A stretch of DNA of 64,000 nucleotides from positions 2,914,001 to 2,978,000 of the forward strand of contig OZ245715.1 in assembly GCA_965226965.1 (NCBI GenBank), read 5' to 3'. Below are positions 16,212 to 24,373 of this stretch, one piece after another. This DNA comes from Endoryza foliicola. Its GTDB lineage: Bacteria; Bacteroidota; Bacteroidia; Chitinophagales; Chitinophagaceae. The notes under the pieces are model-generated. The model ran no database searches, was not told the DNA's origin, and saw only the letters and a program-made list of their open reading frames with translations. Both the position numbers and the translations under genes were made by a program. The stretch's first letter is position 1. Each line of letters opens with the position of its first letter.

Positions 16212-17102
16212 ATGAAATGGAACCAAATCCTAGGAATGTGTTTAGCAACTGTATTGTTCTCTTCTTGTGAAAAGTCGATCAGTTTTACTCCCGAAAATAG
16301 CGATCCACTGCTAGTGGTGGAGGCGAGCATTGAAAGTGGTCAAGCACCAACTGTTATTCTATCAAAGTCTGTCAATTACTTTTCTAAAATTAGCCCCGAT
16401 ATTTTAGCAGGAAGTTTTGTGAGAAATGCCAAAGTGACGATGTCGAATGGCGCTTTAACTCATACTTTGAAAGAGTATGCGATACCCAATGTGAATGGAT
16501 ACACCTTGTATTATTATTCCATTGATTCTTCACAGCTACAAACTGCCTTTATTGGTACTTTTAATACCAAATACGACTTAAAGATTGAGGTCGACGGTAT
16601 TGTGTATACCTCTTCAACAACCATTCCGGCATTAACAAAAACGGTGGATTCTTTATGGTGGGAACCGGCTCCACCTTCCGTTGATACCCCTTATGTAAAA
16701 TTAATGGCTCGTATTACTGACCCACCCGGCTTTGGAAATTACATCCGCTATTTTACCAAAAAAAACAGTGAACCTTTTTACCCGGGCCGGAACTCGGTTT
16801 TTGATGATCAAATTGTAGATGGGCAAACCTATAATGTGCAGATCGACCGTGGAATCAACAGAAACGATACTACAGAAGATAAAAATGCTTCTTACTTTAA
16901 ACGTGGAGATACCGCTAGTTTTAAGCATTGCAATATTGACAAAGCAACCTACGACTTTTGGCGCACCATCGAATATAGTTATGCTTCCATCGGTAATCCA
17001 TTTTCGTCTCCCACCAAAGTATTAGGGAATATCAGTAACGGCGCTCTGGGTTATTTTGGCGGTTATGCCGTTATGGTAAAAACCATTGTTATACCTAAAT
17101 AG
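16212..17102 (+). CDS. DUF4249 outer-envelope lipoprotein
   Basis: 296 residues with a lipoprotein signal, lipobox FSSC (Cys19). The sequence (LLVVEASIESGQAPTVILS, then a VRNAKVTMSNG strand pair, a TTIPALTKTVDSLW segment and late GNISNGALGYFGGY) is the DUF4249 pattern. Family members usually sit beside a TonB-dependent receptor with a carboxypeptidase-like plug and are thought to assist import at the outer membrane. Here no TonB receptor is adjacent, which is unusual. The gene has its own full promoter. Confidence 0.9.
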   Translation: MKWNQILGMCLATVLFSSCEKSISFTPENSDPLLVVEASIESGQAPTVILSKSVNYFSKISPDILAGSFVRNAKVTMSNGALTHTLKEYAIPNVNGYTLYYYSIDSSQLQTAFIGTFNTKYDLKIEVDGIVYTSSTTIPALTKTVDSLWWEPAPPSVDTPYVKLMARITDPPGFGNYIRYFTKKNSEPFYPGRNSVFDDQIVDGQTYNVQIDRGINRNDTTEDKNASYFKRGDTASFKHCNIDKATYDFWRTIEYSYASIGNPFSSPTKVLGNISNGALGYFGGYAVMVKTIVIPK

Positions 17103-17151
17103 AGGTTATTCACATGTGCGCTTACGCACAGATATGCAATTCATTATATCC

Positions 17152-17159
17152 TAAATTTG
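17152..17159 (+). promoter_or_regulatory. -7 promoter box of trxB
   Basis: TAAATTTG is an exact match, 23 bases before the trxB ATG; no convincing -33 element. Confidence 0.5.
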
Positions 17160-17182
17160 CTCCCAATTAAAGAAAAGATACT

Positions 17183-18121
17183 ATGAGTAGTGAAAAAGTA
17201 CATTGTTTAATAATAGGCTCAGGACCAGCAGGTTATACTGCGGCAATTTATGCAGCCCGTGCCAACATGAAACCTGTTTTGTACCAAGGAATTCAACCCG
17301 GAGGTCAGTTGACCATTACTACTGAGGTTGAAAACTATCCCGGATATCCGGAAGGTATCCAAGGTCCGGAAATGATGATTGATTTCGAAAAACAAGCTGT
17401 TAGAATGGGTGCTGATATCAGATATGGATTGGCAACCAAAGTTGATTTTTCGGCTCAGCCTTTTAAAGTGTGGATTGATGAAGAAAAATTAATTGAAGCC
17501 GATGCAGTCATCATTGCAACAGGTGCTTCAGCAAAATGGCTTGGGTTGCCGAGCGAAGAGCGATTGAATGGTTTTGGAGTAAGTGCATGTGCCGTTTGTG
17601 ACGGTTTCTTTTTCCGTGGCAAAGAAGTAGCTATTGTTGGTGCAGGCGATACAGCAGCTGAAGAAGCCTTGTACTTGTCAAAGCTTTGTACAACTGTTCA
17701 TATGTTGGTACGTAAAGAAGCAATGCGTGCTTCGAAGGTTATGCAAGACCGAGTGCTGAATGCGCCAAACATCAAAGTGTATTGGAATAGCGAAACAGAT
17801 GAAATTATTGGAGAAAACAAAGTTGAGGCGGTTCGTATCAAAAATGTGAAATCTGGTGCCACAGAAACCATCCCTGTTCAAGGTTTCTTCGTAGCCATTG
17901 GCCACAAGCCCAATTCAGATATTTTTAGTGAATATATAGATATGGATGAGGCGGGTTATATCAAAACCATTCCAGGGTCATCAAAAACCAATGTTGAAGG
18001 CGTATTCGCTGCAGGAGATGTACAAGATAAAATCTATCGTCAGGCAGTAACAGCAGCCGGTAGCGGGTGTATGGCGGCGCTTGATGCAGAACGTTACCTT
18101 TCTGCTAAAGGCCTCGTTTAA
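17183..18121 (+). CDS. trxB: Thioredoxin reductase
   Basis: 312 residues. The FAD-binding GSGPAG (12-17), redox-active CAVC (136-139) followed by DG, the NADPH-binding GAGDTAAEEA and the C-terminal AAGDV motif are all present and correctly ordered. It reduces thioredoxin with NADPH in the cytoplasm. It is followed 12 bases later by folB and then a TPR gene, forming a short plus-strand unit; a functional link with folB is not evident. Confidence 0.97.
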   Translation: MSSEKVHCLIIGSGPAGYTAAIYAARANMKPVLYQGIQPGGQLTITTEVENYPGYPEGIQGPEMMIDFEKQAVRMGADIRYGLATKVDFSAQPFKVWIDEEKLIEADAVIIATGASAKWLGLPSEERLNGFGVSACAVCDGFFFRGKEVAIVGAGDTAAEEALYLSKLCTTVHMLVRKEAMRASKVMQDRVLNAPNIKVYWNSETDEIIGENKVEAVRIKNVKSGATETIPVQGFFVAIGHKPNSDIFSEYIDMDEAGYIKTIPGSSKTNVEGVFAAGDVQDKIYRQAVTAAGSGCMAALDAERYLSAKGLV

Positions 18122-18133
18122 ACATTTAAAAGG

Positions 18134-18496
18134 ATGGTTACAATTGAATTAAAAGATTTATTGCTGTATAGCAAACATGGAATTTTCGAAGGGGAACCGG
18201 TATTAGCCGCCCCCTTTGAAGTTTCTGTGATCCTGAACTACCAAGAAGATCCTGAATCCGTGTTTTTTCAATTGAGCGAAACCATCGACTACGCCGCCGT
18301 TTTTGAAATTGTGAAAGCTCAAATGGATATTCCATCGCCTTTATTAGAGCAAGTGGCTCTTAGGATCTCAATTAAATTAAAAGAAACCTATCCGCAAATC
18401 TTAGAATCGGTTGTGAGCATCTACAAGTTAAATCCGCCGGTTCGTCAGTTTGAAGGAAAATTGGGCATTCGTTTGCACAAGACTTATTCAAACTAA
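18134..18496 (+). CDS. folB: Dihydroneopterin aldolase
   Basis: 120 residues, the usual size. The family start IELKDLLLYSKHGIFEGE matches the FolB pattern (catalytic Tyr and the GxxxxE segment). ETIDYAAVFEIV and the SVVSIYKLNPPV strand also fit. It cleaves dihydroneopterin to 6-hydroxymethyl-dihydropterin in folate synthesis; the 5-formyl-THF cyclo-ligase encoded at 22.7 kb acts later in the same cofactor pool. It lies 12 bases after trxB. Confidence 0.92.
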   Translation: MVTIELKDLLLYSKHGIFEGEPVLAAPFEVSVILNYQEDPESVFFQLSETIDYAAVFEIVKAQMDIPSPLLEQVALRISIKLKETYPQILESVVSIYKLNPPVRQFEGKLGIRLHKTYSN

Positions 18497-18500
18497 ATGT

Positions 18501-19253
18501 ATGAGACTATTTTGGATAACACTTTTTGCTTTTTTCACTGTTGATACTTTATCTCAAGAAATACATCCATTTGTAAAGGAAGCGCAGCAATTGGAACGAC
18601 AGTTCAATGATCAAGCAGCGTTGAACAAATACCTCGAAGCATCAAAAGCCCAGCCGGGTCAAATTACTACAATTTGTAAAATAAGCGAGCTATACAGTGT
18701 TCTCGGAAAGCGTCAGAAATCAAAAGAACAAGAGAAGGCCTACAACAAAGCAGCTAAGCAGTATGCTGAACAAGCATTGAGAATGAATCCTAATAGTAGC
18801 GATGCCAATTTTGTGATGTCGGTGGCTATGGGGAGAGCTGCATTATCGGAATCGGGTCAGGCTAAAATTAATGCAGTAAAAGACATCAAGCGTTATGCCG
18901 AAAAGGCCATTCAATTAGATCCCGGAAATGCCCGAGCATACCACGTTCTGGCCCGCTGGCATTTAGAAGTGAGTAGTTTGTCGAGTTTTGAAAAGTGGTT
19001 GGTAAAAGTAACTTTTGGAGCTTTGCCTGCAGCCAGTTTGGATGATGCAATCAAATACTATGAAAAAAGCAAACAACTGAACCCTCAACTACTTCAAAAT
19101 TATTTGGATTTAGCCCGATGCTTTCAAAAAAAAGAAGAAGAAACGAAAGCCCTTACTTTCTTGCAATTGCTTCAAAAAATGCCTGCAAATAATACAGAGG
19201 AACAGTGGGTTAAACAAGAAGGAAGTAAACTATTGAAGGAACTTCAAGATTAG
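18501..19253 (+). CDS. Exported TPR protein
   Basis: I use the ATG at 18501, 4 bases after the folB stop, because it gives a clear signal peptide (MRLFWITLFAFF, cleavage after TLSQ); a longer frame starts inside folB. The 250-residue product has four or five helical TPR-like repeats (for example AAKQYAEQALRMNPNSSDAN and AEKAIQLDPGNARAY) and a C-terminal part, LDDAIKYYEKSKQLNPQL, resembling the regulator-of-microtubule-dynamics TPR family found widely in Bacteroidota. Role unknown; it is probably a periplasmic scaffold. Confidence 0.82.
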   Translation: MRLFWITLFAFFTVDTLSQEIHPFVKEAQQLERQFNDQAALNKYLEASKAQPGQITTICKISELYSVLGKRQKSKEQEKAYNKAAKQYAEQALRMNPNSSDANFVMSVAMGRAALSESGQAKINAVKDIKRYAEKAIQLDPGNARAYHVLARWHLEVSSLSSFEKWLVKVTFGALPAASLDDAIKYYEKSKQLNPQLLQNYLDLARCFQKKEEETKALTFLQLLQKMPANNTEEQWVKQEGSKLLKELQD

Positions 19254-20608
19254 ATCTCTTTATTTTTCCATTTTTCTCCCCTCATATACCACCACGATGG
19301 AATACAGATTCCAATCCAATAGATCCATTCACTCATCCAGCCTATTTCAATCGGCAAAAAGTAATAATCCAATACCAAGTACACATAAGTGCAATAGAGA
19401 ACAATAGTGTATGCTTCAATAAGCAGCGTTATTTTAGTATTGCCACTTCCTGTAACAGCATTCATTAAAACTGTTGAGAACGACATAAGAATCATGGCAC
19501 TTGAAACAACTCTTATTACGGGAATGGCTGCATTTACAAAGCTTGCATCCTGACCATAAATTGAAAGGAAGGTTTCCGGAAACAAATTCAATAAAATAGC
19601 CATCAATATTGAGAAGCCTGTACTTAATTGAATAATTCTATAAAGCAAAGTCCATACTTCTTCTTGTTTTTTTTGTCCGATCAAATTACTTACCATGGTA
19701 TTGCTGGTAGCGGCAAAAGCCCAGGTAACGGATCCAAAGAAACCGAATACATTCCGCATGGTATTTGAAATTGCCAATGCTTGCGCACCATGACCATCTA
19801 TCAAAAGGAAAAAGTACTCCCAACTCATGATGCTGATGGCGTGTTGAAATATCAGTGGAGCGGACATTTTCAAGATACGCTTCATATTTTCAGTATCCCA
19901 CGACCAATCACTGAACAGTTTGAAACGTTTTCCAATACCCTTGGCATGAATCACCCAATACACCACAAAAAGACCAATCATTTCTGCAAATATGGAGGCG
20001 TAAGCGGCACCATTGAAGCCCAACTGGGGGAAGCCATATTTTCCAAAAATTAATAGGTAATCGAGTAACACATTGCTCAGTGCTTCTGCAATGGTTCCGG
20101 CAACCAAATATTTGCTTTGGTTGGTTCCTACCAACAATGCATTGCGCATCTGATAAATATACAAGAAGGGGAGGCCCCAAATTCGAATGTAAAGAAAGTG
20201 AACTGCTTTGTTGTATCTTGTTGAATCCGAAATAAAGAGTTTGAAAACGTGTGGTACCAAAGTATAGGTGAGAATAATCCCCATGAGGGCTATCACCAAT
20301 GAAATAAAGACACCTTGATTGAAAATTTTACCAATTTCTTCGGGCCTGTTTTCTCCAGCCCTACGGGAAATGAGTGCTTGCATTCCATTGTTCAATCCAA
20401 ATCCAATAGCTGCAAAAATTAGGTAAAAAACACCCGTAACGCCTGCTACAGCCAACGCTTGATCACTGTAATGCCCCAAGAAAACATTGTTGGTAATAAA
20501 GTTCAATTGGGGAATCAGAATCGCGAAACTGATCGGCAGCGCAATTTTAATGATTTGTGACCTACTGGTGGTCACTTGTAAAGAAGAATCAATTATTGGC
20601 TCACTCAT
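19250..20608 (-). CDS. MATE family multidrug / metabolite exporter
   Basis: 452 residues from the ATG at 20608; an apparent TTG start four codons upstream is part of the promoter box. About twelve membrane segments arranged as two similar halves (each starting with a KIALPISFAILIPQ-like helix), and the NAVTGSGNTKIT segment, fit the MATE antiporter family, which exports organic cations using Na+ or H+. Substrate cannot be predicted. It overlaps the end of the convergent TPR gene by 4 bases. Confidence 0.9.
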   Translation of the reverse strand: MSEPIIDSSLQVTTSRSQIIKIALPISFAILIPQLNFITNNVFLGHYSDQALAVAGVTGVFYLIFAAIGFGLNNGMQALISRRAGENRPEEIGKIFNQGVFISLVIALMGIILTYTLVPHVFKLFISDSTRYNKAVHFLYIRIWGLPFLYIYQMRNALLVGTNQSKYLVAGTIAEALSNVLLDYLLIFGKYGFPQLGFNGAAYASIFAEMIGLFVVYWVIHAKGIGKRFKLFSDWSWDTENMKRILKMSAPLIFQHAISIMSWEYFFLLIDGHGAQALAISNTMRNVFGFFGSVTWAFAATSNTMVSNLIGQKKQEEVWTLLYRIIQLSTGFSILMAILLNLFPETFLSIYGQDASFVNAAIPVIRVVSSAMILMSFSTVLMNAVTGSGNTKITLLIEAYTIVLYCTYVYLVLDYYFLPIEIGWMSEWIYWIGICIPSWWYMRGEKWKNKEI

Positions 20609-20617
20609 ATCCGTTTG

Positions 20618-20625
20618 CAAACCTA
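20618..20625 (-). promoter_or_regulatory. -7 promoter box of the MATE gene
   Basis: CAAACCTA reads TAGGTTTG on the minus strand, an exact match ending 9 bases before the ATG. A CAAA at 20638-20641 is too close (12 bases) to be a good -33 box. Confidence 0.45.
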
Positions 20626-20692
20626 AGCGTATTTTTGCAAAGCCGAAAGGTAAAAAATCTGTTAGGGTACAGTAGTATCCAGTAATTTATAG

Positions 20693-20700
20693 TATCATTG
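20693..20700 (+). promoter_or_regulatory. Probable -7 box of the DUF3822-to-polyprenyl-synthase operon
   Basis: TATCATTG differs from TAnnTTTG by one base and ends 9 bases before the ATG at 20710. Its TTG has the look of a start codon but is more likely promoter sequence. Confidence 0.4.
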
Positions 20701-20709
20701 CGAATCTGT

Positions 20710-21549
20710 ATGATTAAACCGGTTATCGATATTAAAATTGGCGAAGTGATGGATTCCGACCGATTGTGGACGGAATTGGGAGAGCATCATTTTACGGCCG
20801 TATGGTTAAATACGGGTAATCAGAAAGTGCAGCGCTGGTTGCATTGCGAAATTGATACGCTTGAAGGAATTACTGTTGCCGATCAGTTGAAGCAGTTCTG
20901 GAAAGAACAGTCGGATTTAGACCACACAAGATTGGACGTAATAATTGCCTATAATTTTATGGATGTTCACCTGTTACCGGATCATCTGTTGCAGGGAGAC
21001 GGGAATAAAGCAGTAACCGACGCTTTATTAGGATCGGCCAATCGTGGGCTCGTACTAGTGGATAAGAACGACTCATTTCAAACCTCAGTACTATATAAAA
21101 TTCCTCGCGAAATACACAGCTTCTTTCAAACTTTGGTAAAGCCCGGAAAGTATTGGCATATTCAAAGTTTGTTTATGCAATCAGATTTGTTGCATATGAA
21201 TCAGGGGAAGCAGCTGTATCTGGTTTTTTATCATGGCAGGGTCCTAATTCGGTTGTATAATAACGGGCAACCAATGATTATTCAAATGTATGAATATCAA
21301 CAACCGGAAGACATTAGTTGGTACTTGCTGAGTGTGTGTCATTTTCATCAAGTTTCGTTGGATCAAGTGTCGATAAAAGTATCCGGAATGATTCAACAAG
21401 ATTCTGTTTTGTATTCAGAACTCAATAAGTACTTTAGGATCGAACTTTATACAGAAACCGGCCAATACTTTGATTCGGAAGACGGGTCTCAAGATTATCC
21501 CTCGCATTATTTTTCACCCATTTTATCGATGAGTACATGCGTATCATAA
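20710..21549 (+). CDS. DUF3822 family protein
   Basis: 279 residues from the ATG at 20710. No signal peptide or membrane segment. The sequence fits the Bacteroidota-specific DUF3822 family (early strands, VIIAYNFMDVHLLP, then GRVLIRLYNNGQP in the second half), thought to have an actin/hexokinase-like fold; function unknown. It overlaps the start of rsmD by 13 bases, so the two are translationally coupled. This pairing suggests a link to ribosome maturation, but that is inference. Confidence 0.8.
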   Translation: MIKPVIDIKIGEVMDSDRLWTELGEHHFTAVWLNTGNQKVQRWLHCEIDTLEGITVADQLKQFWKEQSDLDHTRLDVIIAYNFMDVHLLPDHLLQGDGNKAVTDALLGSANRGLVLVDKNDSFQTSVLYKIPREIHSFFQTLVKPGKYWHIQSLFMQSDLLHMNQGKQLYLVFYHGRVLIRLYNNGQPMIIQMYEYQQPEDISWYLLSVCHFHQVSLDQVSIKVSGMIQQDSVLYSELNKYFRIELYTETGQYFDSEDGSQDYPSHYFSPILSMSTCVS

Positions 21550-22082
21550 GTGGATCTTTAGGTGGGCGTAGAATTAATCCGCCGGCTAAAATGCCGCACA
21601 CCCGACCAACAACCGATATAGCAAAAGAAGGGCTTTTCAATATCATTCAAAGCAATATTGAAATTGAAGGAATTCAAACTTTAGACTTGTTTGGCGGAAC
21701 GGGGAGCATTAGCTATGAACTGGCATCAAGAGGGGCAAAGGAGCTCACCATTGTAGAAAAAGATCCGGAGATGTACGAGTTTATTTGCAAAACTGCCGCC
21801 GCATTGAAATTAGCGCAACTCAAGGTAGTGCGAATGGAAGTATTCAAATTCATTGAGCAATGCAATGGGCAATTCGATTTTATATTTGCCGGACCTCCGT
21901 ATGCGCTTACCACAATTGATGAGTTGCCACTAAAAATTTTTGAGAAAAATTTACTGAAACCCGGAGGATGGTTTGTATTGGAGCATACTCCACGAAATAA
22001 CTACGAACATTTAGAACAATTTGCCACAGCTCGCAACTACGGCACTACTATTTTCTCAATTTTTCTGAACCGAGTAAAGTAA
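21537..22082 (+). CDS. rsmD: 16S rRNA (guanine966-N2)-methyltransferase RsmD
   Basis: 181 residues, normal size. Start MRIISGSLGGRRI is the family start. Motif I is LDLFGGTGSIS (49-59) and the following ELASRGAKELTIVEKD is as expected. Motif IV, usually DPPY or DPPF, reads GPPY here (119-122, context FAGPPYAL), with Gly at the aspartate that normally contacts the target amino group; the consequence is uncertain. Known role: N2-methylation of G966 in the small-subunit decoding region. Confidence 0.9.
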   Translation: MRIISGSLGGRRINPPAKMPHTRPTTDIAKEGLFNIIQSNIEIEGIQTLDLFGGTGSISYELASRGAKELTIVEKDPEMYEFICKTAAALKLAQLKVVRMEVFKFIEQCNGQFDFIFAGPPYALTTIDELPLKIFEKNLLKPGGWFVLEHTPRNNYEHLEQFATARNYGTTIFSIFLNRVK

Positions 22083-22090
22083 AGGTGTTT

Positions 22091-22732
22091 ATGACACAGG
22101 AAAATGTGTTTTTTGTAACCGGAATTGGAACCGGAGTAGGAAAGACAATTGTATCAGCAATTTTAGTGGAAGCCTTGAAAGCCGATTATTGGAAGCCCAT
22201 TCAAGCGGGAAGAGACCCCGATACCGACGCTGCTACGGTAAAAAAATTGATTTCAAACAAGAATTCGGTTATCCATCCCTCTGTTTATGAACTTGAAACC
22301 CCAGCATCTCCACATCAAGCCGCTAGGATTGAAAAAGTTGATATTGCCCTTGAAAAAATTGTTGCACAGGTTCCACAAATTTCTCGTACCTTAATAGTTG
22401 AAGGTGCAGGAGGTATACAGGTACCGATAAATGAAGATATTTTTATCACTGATCTCATTGCTGTACTTCACGCAAAAGTAATTTTAGTGAGCCGTAATTA
22501 TCTTGGAAGTTTAAATCATTCATTGTTAACTGCGGACTTTTGCAAAAACAGACAAATCTCTGTAGCTGGTTGGGTTTTCGTAGGGTATGATTCAACTTAC
22601 GAAAATGATTTGGTTCGTTGGACCGGTTACCCCAAGTTAGCTTCAGTACCCGATGTAGACGATCCTGGTAATCTCTTTGTTAAGGCTTTAGCTGATTCGT
22701 TGAGCGAGTCAATAAAAGAGACACTATGCTGA
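22091..22732 (+). CDS. bioD: Dethiobiotin synthase
   Basis: 213 residues from the ATG at 22091, preceded by AAAGGTG as a modest ribosome site; a GTG two codons upstream is less likely. P-loop GIGTGVGKT (11-19), the KPIQAG segment (substrate lysine), and EGAGGIQVPI are the BioD hallmarks. It closes the ureido ring of dethiobiotin from DAPA, CO2 and ATP. No other bio gene is visible here; the gene sits between rsmD and the formyl-THF ligase in a compact operon. Confidence 0.93.
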   Translation: MTQENVFFVTGIGTGVGKTIVSAILVEALKADYWKPIQAGRDPDTDAATVKKLISNKNSVIHPSVYELETPASPHQAARIEKVDIALEKIVAQVPQISRTLIVEGAGGIQVPINEDIFITDLIAVLHAKVILVSRNYLGSLNHSLLTADFCKNRQISVAGWVFVGYDSTYENDLVRWTGYPKLASVPDVDDPGNLFVKALADSLSESIKETLC

Positions 22733-23295
22733 AAAAAGCACTAAGGGACACTTATTTAAAGAAAAGACTGGAACTAAACCCACAAGCTTTTGCCGAAGCA
22801 ACTTCGGTGATAGTGAATCATTTTGAGTCGCTTCAGCTTCAGAATGTAAAAAAAGTGCTTTCTTATTATCCCATACTTTCTCGGAATGAGTTTGATGTTA
22901 GCCATTGTACCGAGATTCTTGTTCGAAAAAATCCTTTAGTTCAAATTGGTTGGCCTCGAATTGACGCTGACAAAAACACCATGGAAGGCTTTACAGTAAG
23001 TCCTGATGGGCTTTACTCGAAGAACAAATACAATATTCTTGAACCTATAAATGGTATCTGGATGGATCCGGAAACCATTGACCTTGTTTTGATTCCATTG
23101 CTTTGTTTCACTACCAAAGGCTTTCGCGTAGGGTATGGAAAGGGCTATTATGACCGTTTCTTGGTACGCTGCAAGCCGGATGTAATAAAACTTGGATTTT
23201 CCTTTTTTGATCCGGTGGATGCAATTGAGGACATCGACCAATTTGATGTACCTTTATCCTATTGTATTACACCATCTCGTATTTATGAATTTTAA
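22726..23295 (+). CDS. 5-formyltetrahydrofolate cyclo-ligase
   Basis: 189 residues. Conserved features: N-terminal KKALRDTYLKKR, the FDVSHCTEIL region, and the C-terminal RVGYGKGYYDRFL motif that binds ATP and folate. It converts 5-formyl-THF to 5,10-methenyl-THF, recycling the storage form. It overlaps bioD by 7 bases and lpxK by 11, so translation is coupled. Confidence 0.93.
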   Translation: MLKKALRDTYLKKRLELNPQAFAEATSVIVNHFESLQLQNVKKVLSYYPILSRNEFDVSHCTEILVRKNPLVQIGWPRIDADKNTMEGFTVSPDGLYSKNKYNILEPINGIWMDPETIDLVLIPLLCFTTKGFRVGYGKGYYDRFLVRCKPDVIKLGFSFFDPVDAIEDIDQFDVPLSYCITPSRIYEF

Positions 23296-24373
23296 TGCGC
23301 CGCTACTTAGACCAATCCGCATATTACTGTTTCCGATTTCATTAGTGTATGGTGCAATCATATGGGTGCGAAACCGTGCATTTGATCGCAATATTCTGGG
23401 GAGTACTACCTTCAATTTGCCAATGATTTGTGTAGGAAATCTATCAGTTGGAGGTACCGGAAAATCAACGATGGTAGAATTTCTTATTCAACGCCTTCAC
23501 ACTTCTTACCGAGCAGCCATATTGAGTAGAGGATACAAAAGAAAGACGAAAGGATATGCCCTCGCAAACAGTAAAACCACCGCACTGGAAATTGGTGATG
23601 AACCCATGCAATTTCATCTAAAGTTTCCCGAAGTTGCGATTGCTGTTGGAGAAGCGCGAATTGAAGCGATTCCGCAATTGTTACATGATAAACCTGAAAC
23701 AGAATTGGTAGTACTAGATGATGCCTTTCAACATCGAACCGTTCAAGCCGGATTCAATATTATTTTAACAGACTATAGTAATTTGTATTCTAGAGACTGG
23801 TTCTTACCAACAGGTGATTTGCGCGATGAAAAGTCAAGCGCTTCAAGAGCACAGTCGATTATCGTTACAAAGTGCCCGTCGCAACTTTCACATGATCAAG
23901 CAACTGCCATTCGAAAGGAACTAAGACCCGCTCCCGGTCAATCGGTGTATTTTTCAACATTGAAGTATGGCCAGCCTTACCATATTAACCTACACCACAT
24001 AAAGGAATTGGATGCCGAAACAGAAGTGTTATTGGTAAGTGGAATAGCCAATCCACTTCCGCTGAAGGCCTATTTGCACGAGCATACCAAAACCTACTAT
24101 GAAATGTTATACAGTGATCATCATATTTTTACTATCGACGATTGGAGAGAAATTCTCAAACGTTTCGATTTTATTCAATCGGAGAAGAAATTGATCATCA
24201 CTACTGAGAAAGATGCAGTTCGCTTGATAAAGTTTGCAGAAGAATTAAAAGAAGCCCCCATTTATGTTCTTCCCATAACCATGGAGGTATTGTTCAATCA
24301 GGAAGAAAATTTAATGAATAGTATTCATGAATACATTCAAAAGCATTTAAGAAAAGAAATAAACAATGTCTAG
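23285..24373 (+). CDS. lpxK: Tetraacyldisaccharide 4'-kinase
   Basis: 362 residues from the ATG at 23285, chosen because this gives the expected N-terminal membrane-associated helix (LLRPIRILLFPISLVYG) before the P-loop; longer frames run into the previous gene. P-loop VGNLSVGGTGKST (50-62), LSRGYKRKTKG and VVLDDAFQHR are all conserved. It phosphorylates the lipid A disaccharide at the inner membrane, so the organism makes lipid A. The kinase lies in an operon with RNase R and polyprenyl synthase. Confidence 0.95.
   Translation: MNFNAPLLRPIRILLFPISLVYGAIIWVRNRAFDRNILGSTTFNLPMICVGNLSVGGTGKSTMVEFLIQRLHTSYRAAILSRGYKRKTKGYALANSKTTALEIGDEPMQFHLKFPEVAIAVGEARIEAIPQLLHDKPETELVVLDDAFQHRTVQAGFNIILTDYSNLYSRDWFLPTGDLRDEKSSASRAQSIIVTKCPSQLSHDQATAIRKELRPAPGQSVYFSTLKYGQPYHINLHHIKELDAETEVLLVSGIANPLPLKAYLHEHTKTYYEMLYSDHHIFTIDDWREILKRFDFIQSEKKLIITTEKDAVRLIKFAEELKEAPIYVLPITMEVLFNQEENLMNSIHEYIQKHLRKEINNV

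Noticed and set aside
20698..20700. TTG codons at 20698, 29108, 30844, 37939 and 60518 as gene starts
   Set aside because: Each TTG is the last part of a TAnnTTTG-type promoter box, and a good ATG follows in frame. Translation from the promoter itself is not possible.
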